Of a stretch of DNA of 64,000 nucleotides, positions 23,843 through 34,910 are shown in pieces. A program made the position numbers and the translations under genes. The notes beneath the pieces are model-generated. The model did not search any database. It saw nothing but the letters and a program-made list of their open reading frames with translations, and was not told the DNA's origin. Location of the stretch: NCBI RefSeq assembly GCF_001638985.1, contig NW_017265149.1, positions 313,241 to 377,240 on the forward strand, in the 5' to 3' direction. The stretch comes from Phycomyces blakesleeanus NRRL 1555(-) (lineage: Eukaryota > Mucoromycota > Mucoromycetes > Mucorales > Phycomycetaceae). How positions within the stretch are numbered: position 1 is the stretch's first letter; every line of letters begins with the position of its first letter.

Positions 23843-25684
23843 ATGACTTCAACTTTAGATTCTGACGATTCCAAGTCCAAAGTTTTAGCTTCTAAATATA
23901 ACGAAAATCAATGTGCTTTTGAGTACTGCAAAGACTTTGGGAAGCGGTTTAGCGATAAAGCATTAAAAAATCATAAATATCAATACCACAATGAATCGTA
24001 TAAGCTTAATTACACCGATCAACAAGGTAGAAAAAGAGGTATCACTTTGGGAACAAACTAATTTTTAAATCATTGGACTTGCTTTGTTGATAGGAAACGT
24101 GCAATGTGTGGAAATTAATCGAGTGAACAATATCCTGAGCTGCAAGTATTGTTCCAAAGAGTATACGTCGGCTGATACTTTAAGAAAGCATATTATTACC
24201 AGCCAGGCAAACTGTAGTAATGATGGTAAGGTGTAAATACGTCAAAAAAAAAGAGTCAGCGAATACTGATCGTGTTTGGCATAGATGTTAGTTTGGACAG
24301 CGATGCCGTAGATGGGACTTTATTGACTCTTGCCACAGTACCTACATTAACCGCATTAACCGAAACACCAACCATTGTAACCAAACTTGACAAACGACAC
24401 GATTTTAATCAAGCAATTGTACAAGCATGTCAATCAATTGATGCAGCTGAGGAAGAAAAAGGCAAAAACAAATGGATCATTGAACAGTTGAAGCTTGAAC
24501 CGTTCTCTCTCATTTACCGTGATCATAACAACAATATTGTAGAATACAATGCACTCAGTCACCACAACAACATCAGAGGTATGAGTGATCACACATTTGA
24601 ATGCAAACCGATCATTCCGTCAAAACGATTATTCGATGGCAATGTTGTTGAGCAAAGCTTCTGTGCAAATTTGACATCATTGATTCACCGATCACCTCAT
24701 CGAGGAATGCTTTCTGGCCGTCAATATTTTGAGCTGGACAAAAAGACAGCGCTCTTACTTAACAAAGATTGGACGCATGAACCACATATCAAGTTTGGCT
24801 GCGTCCAAGTTTTAGCAGGTTCAATTCTGATGAATGTCAATAACGGTGAAGCCATTCTTGTGAATACGGTAGAGACTTATGGTCGAACAAAATCAGTTGA
24901 CATCCACCGAGAACTGTCTACTTCAGCTACCTCCTCAATCCTCACAACCACTCCAATGTATCCGAACATATGGCCTTGCATCCAAAGCACGAGGGATGGT
25001 TCTAAGCTGGTAATTGGGACCCAATCATGCGATTGCCTCATCACGTCAATTGTTCGCCTTGATCGAAACGAAAAGCCAAAAGTGGGCCCTTTGTCTTTTT
25101 ACTTTGCTGCATCACCGCAACATACCAGGATTTTTATTGACCAAGACAGCTGGGAAAAAGCCAAGGAGATTGAGTCAAATACATCAATACGGTCAGTCGA
25201 ACCTTTTAATTTGGTTGGCCAAGCAAGACAGCTCCGATCGCATTTTCACCATCCAAGCACTTACTTTCTTTGTCGTGCTTCAAGTCATCTGGCTCTACCA
25301 CATTACTGTCAACCATATACAGTGTTTACTTATTGTGATCATGAAGGTGTGAAAAAATCAATGGACAATGAAAGCTCATCAGTGATCGCTTCTAAGCTCT
25401 TCCAGCGAATTGCATACACTGTTATCAAGTCGCCTTCTGAAGCGAGTATCAAAAAGGATCTTGTTGTTTCCTTGCATGGCCAATGCAACAATGATAGCAA
25501 AATCAAGAATCTTTTTACTGATCTGATCATGTTGTTTGGCAACTGTACCGAAATGCCCATTATTGGAAATATGGAATTGAACAACTGTGTTCTGAAAAAT
25601 ATGGCTAACATAATTTCACCGGATATCTGCAAGGCAAATGAAACAGTGGCAGCTAATATTCAAAGGCGATTGTGTACATATTGA
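23843..25684 (+). CDS. Zinc-finger protein with large unassigned C-terminal region
   Basis: Three exons: 23843-24038, 24094-24225 and 24285-25684, giving 575 aa. Two zinc-finger-like units lie at the N-terminus. The first is C24-X4-C29-X14-H44-X4-H49. The second is C82-X2-C85-X12-H98-X7-C106, a C2HC variant. The remaining roughly 460 residues are intact, mixed alpha/beta-like in composition and contain several Cys and His (for example CDCLITS, QLRSHFHHPSTYFLC and ALPHYCQPYTVF). I recognise no transposase catalytic triad and no known domain. A DNA-binding role for the N-terminus is an inference. The gene is alone between two direct-repeat MITE copies and next to a satellite, which suggests an accessory or mobile origin. 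The intact 1.4-kb last exon argues against recent decay. Confidence 0.75.
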
Positions 25685-26805
25685 TTCATGATACCTGGTT
25701 GCGTTTCTTTTCATTTGACTAATATCCAACATTCTTGTTTGCTTTTTTAAAGAAATAATAATTATCTGGCTATTCCCCCCCTTTTTGTTATATTCTTTTT
25801 TTAAATATATATATATATAATGTATCCAGTATGTATGTGTATATATATATTTTATGCTTAAACTTAAAAAGGACCCTGCGGATTTTTCTGCTTTTACCAT
25901 TTGCAATCATACGTATCACTTTGCGCCAGTTCGGAAACACAATTATTTATATATGTATATTGTATCCAAAGAACCAACAGAATACAAAGAAATGTATATA
26001 TATAAAGGTTTTTCTTTTTCTTTTTAATTTTTATATAAAAACGGGATTTACTATAAACATATAGGTGTATTTTTATACATTTTGTGTGGACAGGTTGAAG
26101 AAAAAATAAGTAGTCAAAAATGTGTTCGGTCAATCAGATATATATATATATATATTATTATTACCAATACAATCATCAATATAATGTCATCAAAGTAACC
26201 AGTAATAATCTCCTCGATCCAAGTTAAGTATCAATAAATTAAAGCTAGTCAATTAAGACTTATAAACTTCTTGTATTCTTTTTTGTGATATCTCCTTATT
26301 ATAACTTATTCCTAGTCTAACTTGCTGAAGACTAGCGAAGCACCAACCTGTAAAGAGGTCTTTGCAAGTCTTGTTCACCATTACGTAAATCAATTGTACG
26401 GCCGTTTGAATAAAACAAATATCTTTACTTGTTATTTATATAAATTCTCTATATGTCTCTATTACATTTAACCAACTATTCCATAGACAAAAAGCATCTT
26501 ATCCAAGTCATCAGTTTATTTCCAAAAAAATAAAAATAAAAAGTGAGCCCATTTGAATATCCCACCGAATTGTTTTGGGTTTTTGGATCAAATTACTTTT
26601 TTTTTATTAAAAAAAAACAATAAGCTCTATTCAAAGTCTGACTACCCCGAGTAATTTAGGTTTCTGTTTTAGGATCCGTACCTCAATAATGGTAAAAGTA
26701 GATACTGAGAGGGTGATTTTTATGGAGATTAAAGGATAGAGAACTTTGCAAATGATGAATTATGAAATCTATTACAAAATTAAGTGTGCTTTCTATATGT
26801 TTTTT
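25685..26805. other. Intergenic region with TA repeats
   Basis: No gene was recognised in 1.1 kb. It contains several TA microsatellites (near 25806, 25843 and 26138) and A/T homopolymers. It lies between the stop of the zinc-finger gene and the 3' end of the reverse-strand fragment. Confidence 0.45.
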
Positions 26806-27719
26806 TTATTGTGGCAACCCCATTGCTGTTGTCATAACTCTGGTAGCACCAGGAAAGGCAAGGTTATCGGCTTGTGATTGCATAACAGAACGCAGTACAA
26901 GGTATAATTGGTCGATTAACATATCAGCAGGAACCTCAATAGGAGGAACGTCAAACATCTGGCGCACTTTTGTTACTCTGCCTTTAAATTCATAGAGAGG
27001 GGATGTCTCTTCGACAGAACTACTCATCAACTCATCGATTCCGTTTGTAACCGATAACTAGAAGCGAAAGAAAAACATTAAAAAGGATCAATTTAAAGTA
27101 TCGTAAATAGAGTGCTCAACTTAACGAAAAAAAACAATTTCTTACCTGAGTAACAAGGGTATCCAATAAACTGTTCCATTCGTTGGCATTAATCAGAACA
27201 ATGCTACTATGACACCCAAAAAGAAATTGTAACAAGGAAAGGAACATAGACCATATCGACAATCCATAGTTTCCGGGCTAATATAAAGTTCATATGTTAT
27301 GTATATGTTATGTATATATATACCATTCTAGTAGTTAATTTGGTCCAAGTTTAAGACAGCGCAGAAAACACTTACCACAAACAAGGTTGAGGATTCAATA
27401 CCATACAGGATCCGGCGCAATGCCGGCCAAACAGACATCCACAACATCAACGGGTCTGATTGAACATGCTCTTTTTCGTCAACATTAACACATACATAGT
27501 TTGAGCGTGATCTTAAAAGAAGCCAGCTCTTGAGAACAAGAAAACAAAGTGCCAGTGCTTCGCTTGATGTACTATCTGCAAAATTTGCTTCTGTACTATC
27601 AAGTGCAGCTTGAACAGAGTTTAAAGTTTGGGTTAAGAGGTCGGTAAACACATCCTCAAACTCGATAATCCCTTTGAGGCATTCATCTGCCCCGTCAGAT
27701 AATAAAGCAAGGATAAATC
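26806..27719 (-). pseudogene. 5'-truncated helical-protein gene fragment
   Basis: Three joined exons read on the reverse strand: about 27719-27376, 27277-27146 and 27057-26806, all in phase. The translation is helix-rich (LALLSDGADECLKGIIEFED, then LTQTLNSVQAALDSTEANF, and PGNYGLSIWSMFLSLLQFLF in exon 2) and ends LAFPGATRVMTTAMGLPQ. It looks like the C-terminal part of a HEAT/ARM-like helical-repeat protein, but no family was recognised. Going upstream, a TGA appears at the very junction with the satellite-tail duplicate (about 27720), and no in-frame ATG precedes the first block. The gene therefore appears cut by the repeat insertion. Splice sites are still intact, so the break may be recent. 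Confidence 0.6.
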
Positions 27720-27724
27720 AACTC

Positions 27725-28051
27725 TTTCTAGTCGGGCTAAAAATCATTGTACCTTTTCTAGACTGGCTAGAAAGCAGTGTAAGTATTTTCTAGTCTGGCT
27801 ATAAACACTGCAAATCTTTTATAGCCGGGCAAGAAAGCAGTGTGATTCTTACAGCTAATTTAAAAACTGAAAAAGAAGAGGTAATTTAGTCTAATTATTA
27901 TTCTTGAATTTTAATATACCCGAAATAATTTTACCGAGTATGTTGAAGAGCATCTTTTAGTTCCTGAAATTTTGCTCGCAATTTTCTAGAGCTATATTGC
28001 TAGAACTTTTCTCCTTCTACACTCAAATACATTTTAATTTCAGTACTTTTA
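27725..28051. repeat. Satellite tail, duplicate B
   Basis: Direct-orientation copy of 22874-23203, containing about three degenerate satellite monomers and the unique tail. It ends in TTA, which is also the left target-site trinucleotide of MITE copy 2. Its left edge abuts the truncated gene fragment. Confidence 0.85.
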
Positions 28052-28590
28052 GAGCATCTGCAGCGGTTACATTAAAATTAATTTTTGCGACTGTTTTAAT
28101 GTAGATTCCGAAATGTTCTCAAAAAAATCGTCTGCAGCGGTTACATTACAGACAACATTATAGATAATGTAGTCCATTTTTAAGGTCAGAAACATTACAT
28201 GTAGTGTTCCATTATAAATCTGTATTATCTTTTTGAATCGTTTTCTTCCCTTTCACATCCTTTGTTAAAGCGAACAATGGTCTATAGAAATGAGCAAAGA
28301 AATTCTCGCAAATTATGCTAACTATTAATCTGACAATATTGAAATTATTAAATTCATATTTTTAATGCATCCATAGAGAGCAAATGTTCAATAAAATAAA
28401 TTTTAAGAAAAAGAATATGAACAAAACCATCAGTGAAAAACTGGAAACTTTAGACAGTCAAAAAGCTCAAATAGTTCCTTTGTAATGTAACCACAATTTG
28501 GCAATCTGTTTTTAACTGGTATTCAATCCACGGTGTGGCTATACTACACTATATATAATGTTTTCGATAATGTAACCGCTGCAGATGCTC
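28052..28590 (+). mobile_element. Harbinger/Tourist-like MITE, copy 2 (539 bp)
   Basis: It has the same terminal inverted repeats as copy 1 and is flanked by TTA on both sides (28049-28051 and 28591-28593), a clean 3-bp target duplication. Compared with copy 1 it lacks 48 bp between two short direct repeats (ATTACAGACAACA). It is otherwise almost identical. Non-coding. Confidence 0.9.
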
Positions 28591-28593
28591 TTA

Positions 28594-28825
28594 ATGCAGC
28601 AGATTATAAGGAGCTGGGATTAAGTTGTGATGTAACCTTGTTGTATGTTTTGCTGTTTATTGGCCTTCTTACGCGTATTATGACTTTGTCTTTCTTTCAC
28701 CTATTATATATTTATATATATTTATATAATTCTGTATCCTTAGGGACCAGATAAAACTATTTCAGCTGGTAACAAAAGAAAAAGTCAGAATTTGTGGTCC
28801 GGTAGAATAAAAATGTCGTCTCCCT
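28594..28825. repeat. Dispersed repeat fragment, relative at 38.3 kb
   Basis: Blocks such as ATAAGGAGCTG, TTTATTGGCC, GGGACCAGATA and AATGTCGTCTCCC occur here and in the same order at about 38335-38670, where the copy is longer. The left end is cut by MITE copy 2. It is probably an old non-coding transposon family; no termini were identified. Confidence 0.65.
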
Positions 28826-28861
28826 AAAATTAGCGATTACAAGGTGTGAAACGCTAATTTT
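28826..28861. other. 10-bp perfect hairpin
   Basis: AAAATTAGCG at 28826-28835 and CGCTAATTTT at 28852-28861 form a perfect inverted repeat with a 16-base loop. It sits at the right end of the dispersed repeat fragment and may mark an element terminus. Function unknown. Confidence 0.5.
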
Positions 28862-31800
28862 TGTTTTCGTGCGCGCTGAACCAACAAGAGTACGATTGGG
28901 ACTACTTTGGATATCTTAATTATCAGTGATAAACTTTATAGGAACAAGCTTAAGGACTACACAACGCACACAATAGAATATTCATTAAATAATAATAATA
29001 ATAATTAGAAATATAGCATTTCTGCATTAAGGAAAGAAGCTTTGCACTACAAGGATGCTTCAATAACAGCAAGAAAAAAAACGTTTAAAAAAATTCAAAC
29101 TATTTTCCGTTCATGTTGTAACAGCACAAGTTACACTCTGTGAAATGTCTTTCCATGACCGCTTATTATATAAATACATGCAAAACAAATTCATCTCTTA
29201 CATACCTACAAGCATACTTCTTCCTCCTCTTCTTCTTCAAAAATAAAAAATATTCATACACTAACAAAGGTTGTGTAAAGAAGTATTAAAGAATTCTAAT
29301 TGTGAAATATCTACACATACAATCTGTCTAAATAAAATATTTGACAAACTTAAAATCCATAAATAATCAAATTATATAGTTGGAACGAGGATGGTTGTCC
29401 AAAACAAGAAAGTAATCGCACTGTGGGACAAAAGAAAAAGAAAAATAAAATGCGATTGATGACGTCTGGTTGGATAGTACCCAGTTTTTTTTTTTGCCCT
29501 TTTTCTCTCTCTCTCTCTCTTTTTTTACTACCAAAAAATATTATGCATTTGTTGAACCAATACCAAGGCTATTAGAAATACCCATAAATGGTATAGTTTT
29601 ACTACATCCGAGATATGATTGATTGATTGATTGACCGACACGAGTGGACACCACTACATGGATTAGTCTTTGTTATATGGTAATTTTTTGCAGTGTCTGG
29701 TACTATCTTGTAGTGCAAGCTGTGATAAGCTATTTTGTTACCAGAGAGAATCGTTTCAAGGTGAACAACAAAAAAGACTTGAGTTTATTTATCTATTAAG
29801 CTCAAAAAGCAAGCCATACATATATATATACATTGAAAAAGTAACTGTAGGTATGTGATACTATTCTAATGTAATAAAAGCACCCTTTTACATTTCCCAT
29901 TTACTATTGACCAATAAAGAGTTTTTATACATATTTGTGTATATAATTTTGGTTTATCGGAAAAGAAAGCATGATTTTTTGTTTTGATCCTATCAAGCAT
30001 AAGAATATTTGGTTAATCAACGACCCTGATAGTATGATCTATGATAGCAAGAAGATGAAGCATATGTAAATTATATGCACGCATGCATTCTAACCATTCA
30101 GTTTTGTTTATTCTCAAGTCATTAAATCAATAAAGGCGGGTTATCGATCTTCTCAGCTGCAATCATCTTGAGCATGGGGTTTCTTCTTCGTCTTCTTCTC
30201 CTCTTCTATTTGGATCAAAGTATTACTATGGTATATAGATAAGTTTAGTCAAAACTTAATACTCTATGGTGCTATGTAAACTGTACCTTCTTTCTTGTTC
30301 TTCAAATCCTACAACATAGCCAAATATTCAAGTCAAGCAATATAGAGTCATACAAACTGATGTATACAATCTATAGATTTTCTACCATTATTGTTAATAA
30401 TTTTTGTTTGTTTTTGTTTATTGGTTTCTTGGCCTATTGAGTCATTTGTTTTTTGTTAGATGCATGTAGTGTAAGCAAGTGGGTGGAATTAGACATATGT
30501 ATTATATATATTTGAGAGCCAAATAAATAAAAAGACATTCATGAAATTGTCAACCTGATTGGCTGACACGAATTCAGGCACAACATGCTACATTTCAACC
30601 ACAGATCATTTAGACAAGCAGTACGAAAATCAATGGGGTTAAAAGATAACATTGTAAAAATAAAAATGGCATTTCATAATGGAATAAAAAAAAGGAGGGG
30701 GGGGGTATAAAGAGAAAAAGATAATCAAGGCTAATTTGTATAAAGGACAAGAGATAATAATCACAAATGAAACCACCACCGGTACTCTATTGATGTTTAA
30801 TAAAATAGTCAAACTCTGCCTTTCTTTGACTTACTTTTATTCACGTAATGTTCTTGTATTCGTGTGGAGTAACAATAATGTCCATTCGATTAAAGAAGCT
30901 GGTCAATGGTCATGACCACACATTAGATCTGTTTTTCTTTCTTTCTTGCATGTACAATTGATACACAGTAATGCTTATTTTTCTCTCTATAGAAAAGGAT
31001 GTTGTGATTGCAGATGAAGGATGATAAAGAAGAGACAGAGATTTACTTTTAGAATTGTCAGTAATAAAAGCATGGACATGCGTCATTCACAAATAATACA
31101 AAAAATTATTCATTTTCATATTCTGGCCTTGACAATTAAGTTTGGATTTATATTATATTAAATGTTTATTCGGCTTGTTATCCGCATAATTACCTTCTTA
31201 TATTATATTGTATTGTTTTTTTTTCCAAACCATGCAAATATATAAGTGATATCTTTGTTCATTCATAAGGTCTTAAAGTTCTATCGGCTCATTAGCACGT
31301 TGTCAATGTCAGTGTCAATCATACAGTGACATTCTTTTTTTATTTATTTTGATTTCCTAGAAGAGAGATACAATCAAGAAGAATTTAATATCCTTTTTCT
31401 CTTCTTCTTTTCCTTTACACACACACAAAACAGTCTTTGTGTATATAGCTTAGCATGTACGACTTTAATATCTAGGCATGTGCGACTTGGGATTTTCTTT
31501 TCGTCTGTACGACTTTAATTTCATGGCACACGACTTGAATGACTGAGTATGGAGACTTTTCAAGAGCAAGAGAGAAAGAGAGAGTACGACTTGCAATCCT
31601 CGGAATACCATACTTCTTCTTTAGGTATCTGTATTGAAGCTGAAAATAAAAGAAGAGCATCTTGTTCTCTGGTTGAATTGAAAGAGACAAGAGGTTAAAA
31701 TTAACCTGCACAAATCAAGGCTGATGAACTTGCACTTCAAATGGAAAACAAGAAAAAGCAAAGAAAAAAAGGGCCAGCTCAAGTAGAGTCCAAATCCCAA

Positions 31801-32641
31801 AACAAACGCCAATATCCAGCCCAATTCAACCCAATTCAACCCAACTAAAACTAAAACAAGAAAATCCTATAGAGCCAAAAAGGGCGGTTGAATCTTTTAT
31901 TCTTTTTTTTTATATATACAAATTTTATATATCAAATCTCCTTTTCCTTTCCTTTCCCCCTTCCCTCCCCCCTTTTCCTTTTCCCTTTTCCCTCCTCTCT
32001 ATCTCTCACTCACTCCCCCCCCCCCCCTTTATTTATTTTTTACACACGAATATATAAATATAATAATTAAATATATATTTAAATATTTAATAGCAATTTC
32101 CTCATTATCGTTCCTCTCTTTCTCTCTTCTTCTTCCTCTTCCTCTTCTTCTTTCTACTTCTTTATCTACCTCTCCTTTATATATTTTTATATATATATAC
32201 TTATATATAAATATATATATATTTGCACTCAGTCTTTCAAAAGATCCATGTGCTTGTAGAAATATTATTTTTAGATATATATAATATATATATATATAAT
32301 ATAAAGAAGAATATATACTTATATGTTCCATACAAATACACCTTGTATTTAATCACATCAAACACCCAATTTAATCGCATTATTATACATACACACATTC
32401 ACACGCACGCCCTTTTCCTCTCATCATCTCCTTTTATCTCTCTCTCTCTCTCTTAATAAACCTTCTCATTTAAAAGAAGTACACCAACCTTCTTTTTATT
32501 TCCCCTAACAAACCCAACAAAAAAAAGTAAGTTTCTTTTAAAACCAAAACCAAAAAAAAAAGTGGATATTCACACGCACACACACACAGAGAGAGAGATA
32601 GATAGGTTTAGAAAAAGAAAGAGAGAAAAAAAAGAATATAC
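28862..32641. other. Gene-poor region, 3.8 kb
   Basis: No gene could be supported in either strand. It contains AAT repeats near 28990, a CT run near 29507, many A/T tracts and a cluster of RCGACTT motifs at 31457-31594 (listed). From about 31880 the strand becomes strongly pyrimidine-rich with CT and TA runs, which probably belongs to the promoter or leader of the RNA-binding protein gene. Confidence 0.45.
31457..31594 (+). repeat. Cluster of five RCGACTT motifs
   Basis: ACGACTT or GCGACTT occurs five times in the same orientation within about 140 bases (TGTACGACTT, TGTGCGACTT, TGTACGACTT, ACACGACTT, AGTACGACTT), with partial longer similarity (GCATGTRCGACTT). It may be a decayed short tandem repeat or an array of binding sites, about 1.1 kb upstream of the RNA-binding protein gene. 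Confidence 0.6.
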
Positions 32642-32734
32642 ATGGATAGATAAATGAACACAGAAGATGAGTCTTGCGACAATCTGCTAATCAACATGAC
32701 CCATTCGACAGATTATGGCTTCCCCTCAAGTTAG
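32642..32734 (+). promoter_or_regulatory. Two upstream ORFs before the RBMS-like start
   Basis: ATG at 32642 opens a three-codon uORF (MDR, stop). Immediately after its stop, ATG at 32654 opens a 26-codon uORF that ends at 32734 and so overlaps the main ATG (32715) in another frame. If the leader contains this stretch unspliced, main-ORF translation would need leaky scanning or reinitiation. Confidence 0.5.
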
Positions 32735-34736
32735 CGCAGTACCAGTCACCAAGGTCATGGAAGATGGAGAGAAAAAATACCGTCGTTCTCATGAGACCCA
32801 AAACAACATCCCTACTTCTCCACCATACCCTCCATACTATGGACATATTGATCCTGCACAGATGGCAGCTGCTTATGAACAGCACCAGCAGTCGATGGCA
32901 GCTGCCTATGAACAACACCAACAATCAGTCGCTGCAGCAACAGCAGCAGCAGCAGCGTCGTCATCATCAGGAGGAGGAGGAGCAACTGGAGGAGCAGGTT
33001 CAACAGCAGTCAGCGGTGGATTTGATCCCAATGATGCATCCCACTATGCATATGTCTATCCTCTCAGCCCTCAGTTTTCTGTCCAGTACTACTCAGACTA
33101 TGGGTACCAAAGCTATCCTGGATCTCCTGCCCTCCACCCACAGTCTCCTCCAATGAACCCCCAGTCACCACCTTTCAGCCCAACTTACCCCTACCACCAG
33201 GCCGGCGGTCTGACCCTTTCGCCACCCGCCCACGCCTACATGCTTCCTCCACATGGCCAGAACTTTCCTCCGCTCCATATATCCCCAATCTTGACCGGAG
33301 CAGCCTCCGTGCCCGGGTCTCCTCCCCATCCTTACCTTCAGCCTTTGCCAGGACCATTCCATCTCAACGAAAACCAACGGTCAAAGAGACATCATCATCA
33401 TCATAACAGCAACAACAATACTAATAATAATCACCATTCCGGAAACTCCAATGGTGCCTCTGCTGCTGCCGCTGCCGCTGCCGTTGCCGCTGCTGGTTCT
33501 GCTGCCGCTGCTGGTGGTTCTGCAGCCGTCGTCGCCGCTGCCGCTGCCGCCGCCGCTGCCCAGGAACTAGAGGACGAACAGATGATGCACTACCATTCTC
33601 TTAATATCTATGTCCGTGGTCTGTCGAGCACAATCAACGACGATTCGTTCTTGGATCTGTGCGAGGAGTATGGCAAGGTCGTCTCGTCAAAGGCCATTCT
33701 TGACCAAAAGACCGGCGAATGCAAAGGTTATGGTTTTGCTATGTACGAGAGAGAAGAGGATTGTCAGGCGTCAATCGACGGTCTCAACAAGGCTGGTCTC
33801 CAGGCATCCTTTGCCCGGGTTGGACACGAATCCTTTAGTTCGCGCCTGAGACACTTGCAAGACGAGACATCTACCAACATCTATATTTCTAATCTTCCTC
33901 TTGACATGACTGAACAAGTAAGAAACATATACAAAAAATCACTTTTTAAAACCAATACTCATGCTCTTATCTTCCGTTGTATTGTATTGTGTTGTGTTGT
34001 GTTTTATAGAAACTAGAGGATCTATTCAAACCTTGTCTGACGGTCTCTAATCGTATCTTACGTGACCCACAGTCTGGTATGAGCAGAGGTGTTGGATTCG
34101 CAAGGTAAGAAAGAAATAATACCAAAAAAAAAAAAGGAGGAGGAGGGGTGGAAATGAAAGAACGAAACTAAATAACATAACCTCTCTTGATTATAACCAA
34201 ACGCATCAAAGACTCTCGGACCGTGGATCAGCCATGACTATCATCGAAAAGTTTAGTGGCTATAGTATCCCTGGCTCTTCGGCACCACTACAGGTTCGAT
34301 TTGCAGATTCGCCAGCTCAAAAGAAACTCAAGAACCAGACTGCACGCAAGCGTATGTTTAGACCTCGCGATTTCCAATCCATGGGTGGATTCCCTATTCG
34401 CCAGATGCCAATTACACCCGAGACTATGTTGGGCATTGCTCCCACACCGATGGCTAATATGTCAGCATACTATCAAAACCCTGCAAAGTAAGTTAATTGA
34501 CGAGCATTGTATATAATATCATCATTATTAGCATTTGTATTTGTATTTAAAATTGTTTGTGCTTGTTTATTAGTGGATATACTTATCGTTCAGAATCTGC
34601 TGAACAAAGCACACCACCATCTGGCCCAGAGGATTCTTTGGCATCTCCTCCCAGCGAATCAGAGAAGGCTGTGTTGGCAGGTTTAGACAATATGACTATT
34701 ACTGAAAAGCAGCCAGTCAACCAGGAAGAATCATAA
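32715..34736 (+). CDS. RBMS/MSSP-type RNA-binding protein with two RRMs
   Basis: Four exons: 32715-33917, 34010-34104, 34212-34487 and 34574-34736, giving 578 aa. Two RNA-recognition motifs lie in tandem. RRM1 starts at about residue 296 (RNP2 LNIYVRGL, RNP1 KGYGFAMY near 337). RRM2 starts at about residue 387 (TNIYISNLPLDMTEQ, with RNP1 RGVGFARL near 427). The block FADSPAQKKLKNQ after RRM2 matches the animal RBMS (MSSP) layout. The first 290 residues are low-complexity: Pro/Tyr/Ser-rich, with His, Asn and poly-Ala tracts (GCC/GCT runs at 33450-33560). Homologues bind A/U-rich RNA or single-stranded DNA and act in post-transcriptional control; the target here is unknown. Two uORFs precede the start. 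It is convergent with the pseudouridine synthase gene, only 174 bp from stop to stop. Confidence 0.9.
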
Positions 34737-34910
34737 AAAAAAAGAGAGAAAGAAGATAAAAAAAACCAGAAAAAGAACAGAGTTCTGTAGTCATGTTTGT
34801 GTTGATGTATTAAAGAAAGAACAATTCAACCTATTCATTTTATTTACAAATAAAATAATAAACAAAAAAGAAAGAAAGTAAAGAAGTATATTATACATAT
34901 TTAAACTTAT

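Noticed and set aside
32674..33156. 160-aa forward open frame overlapping the RBMS-like start
   Set aside because: It is an out-of-frame reading of the Gln/Ala repeat; the 32715 frame leads into two RRM domains.
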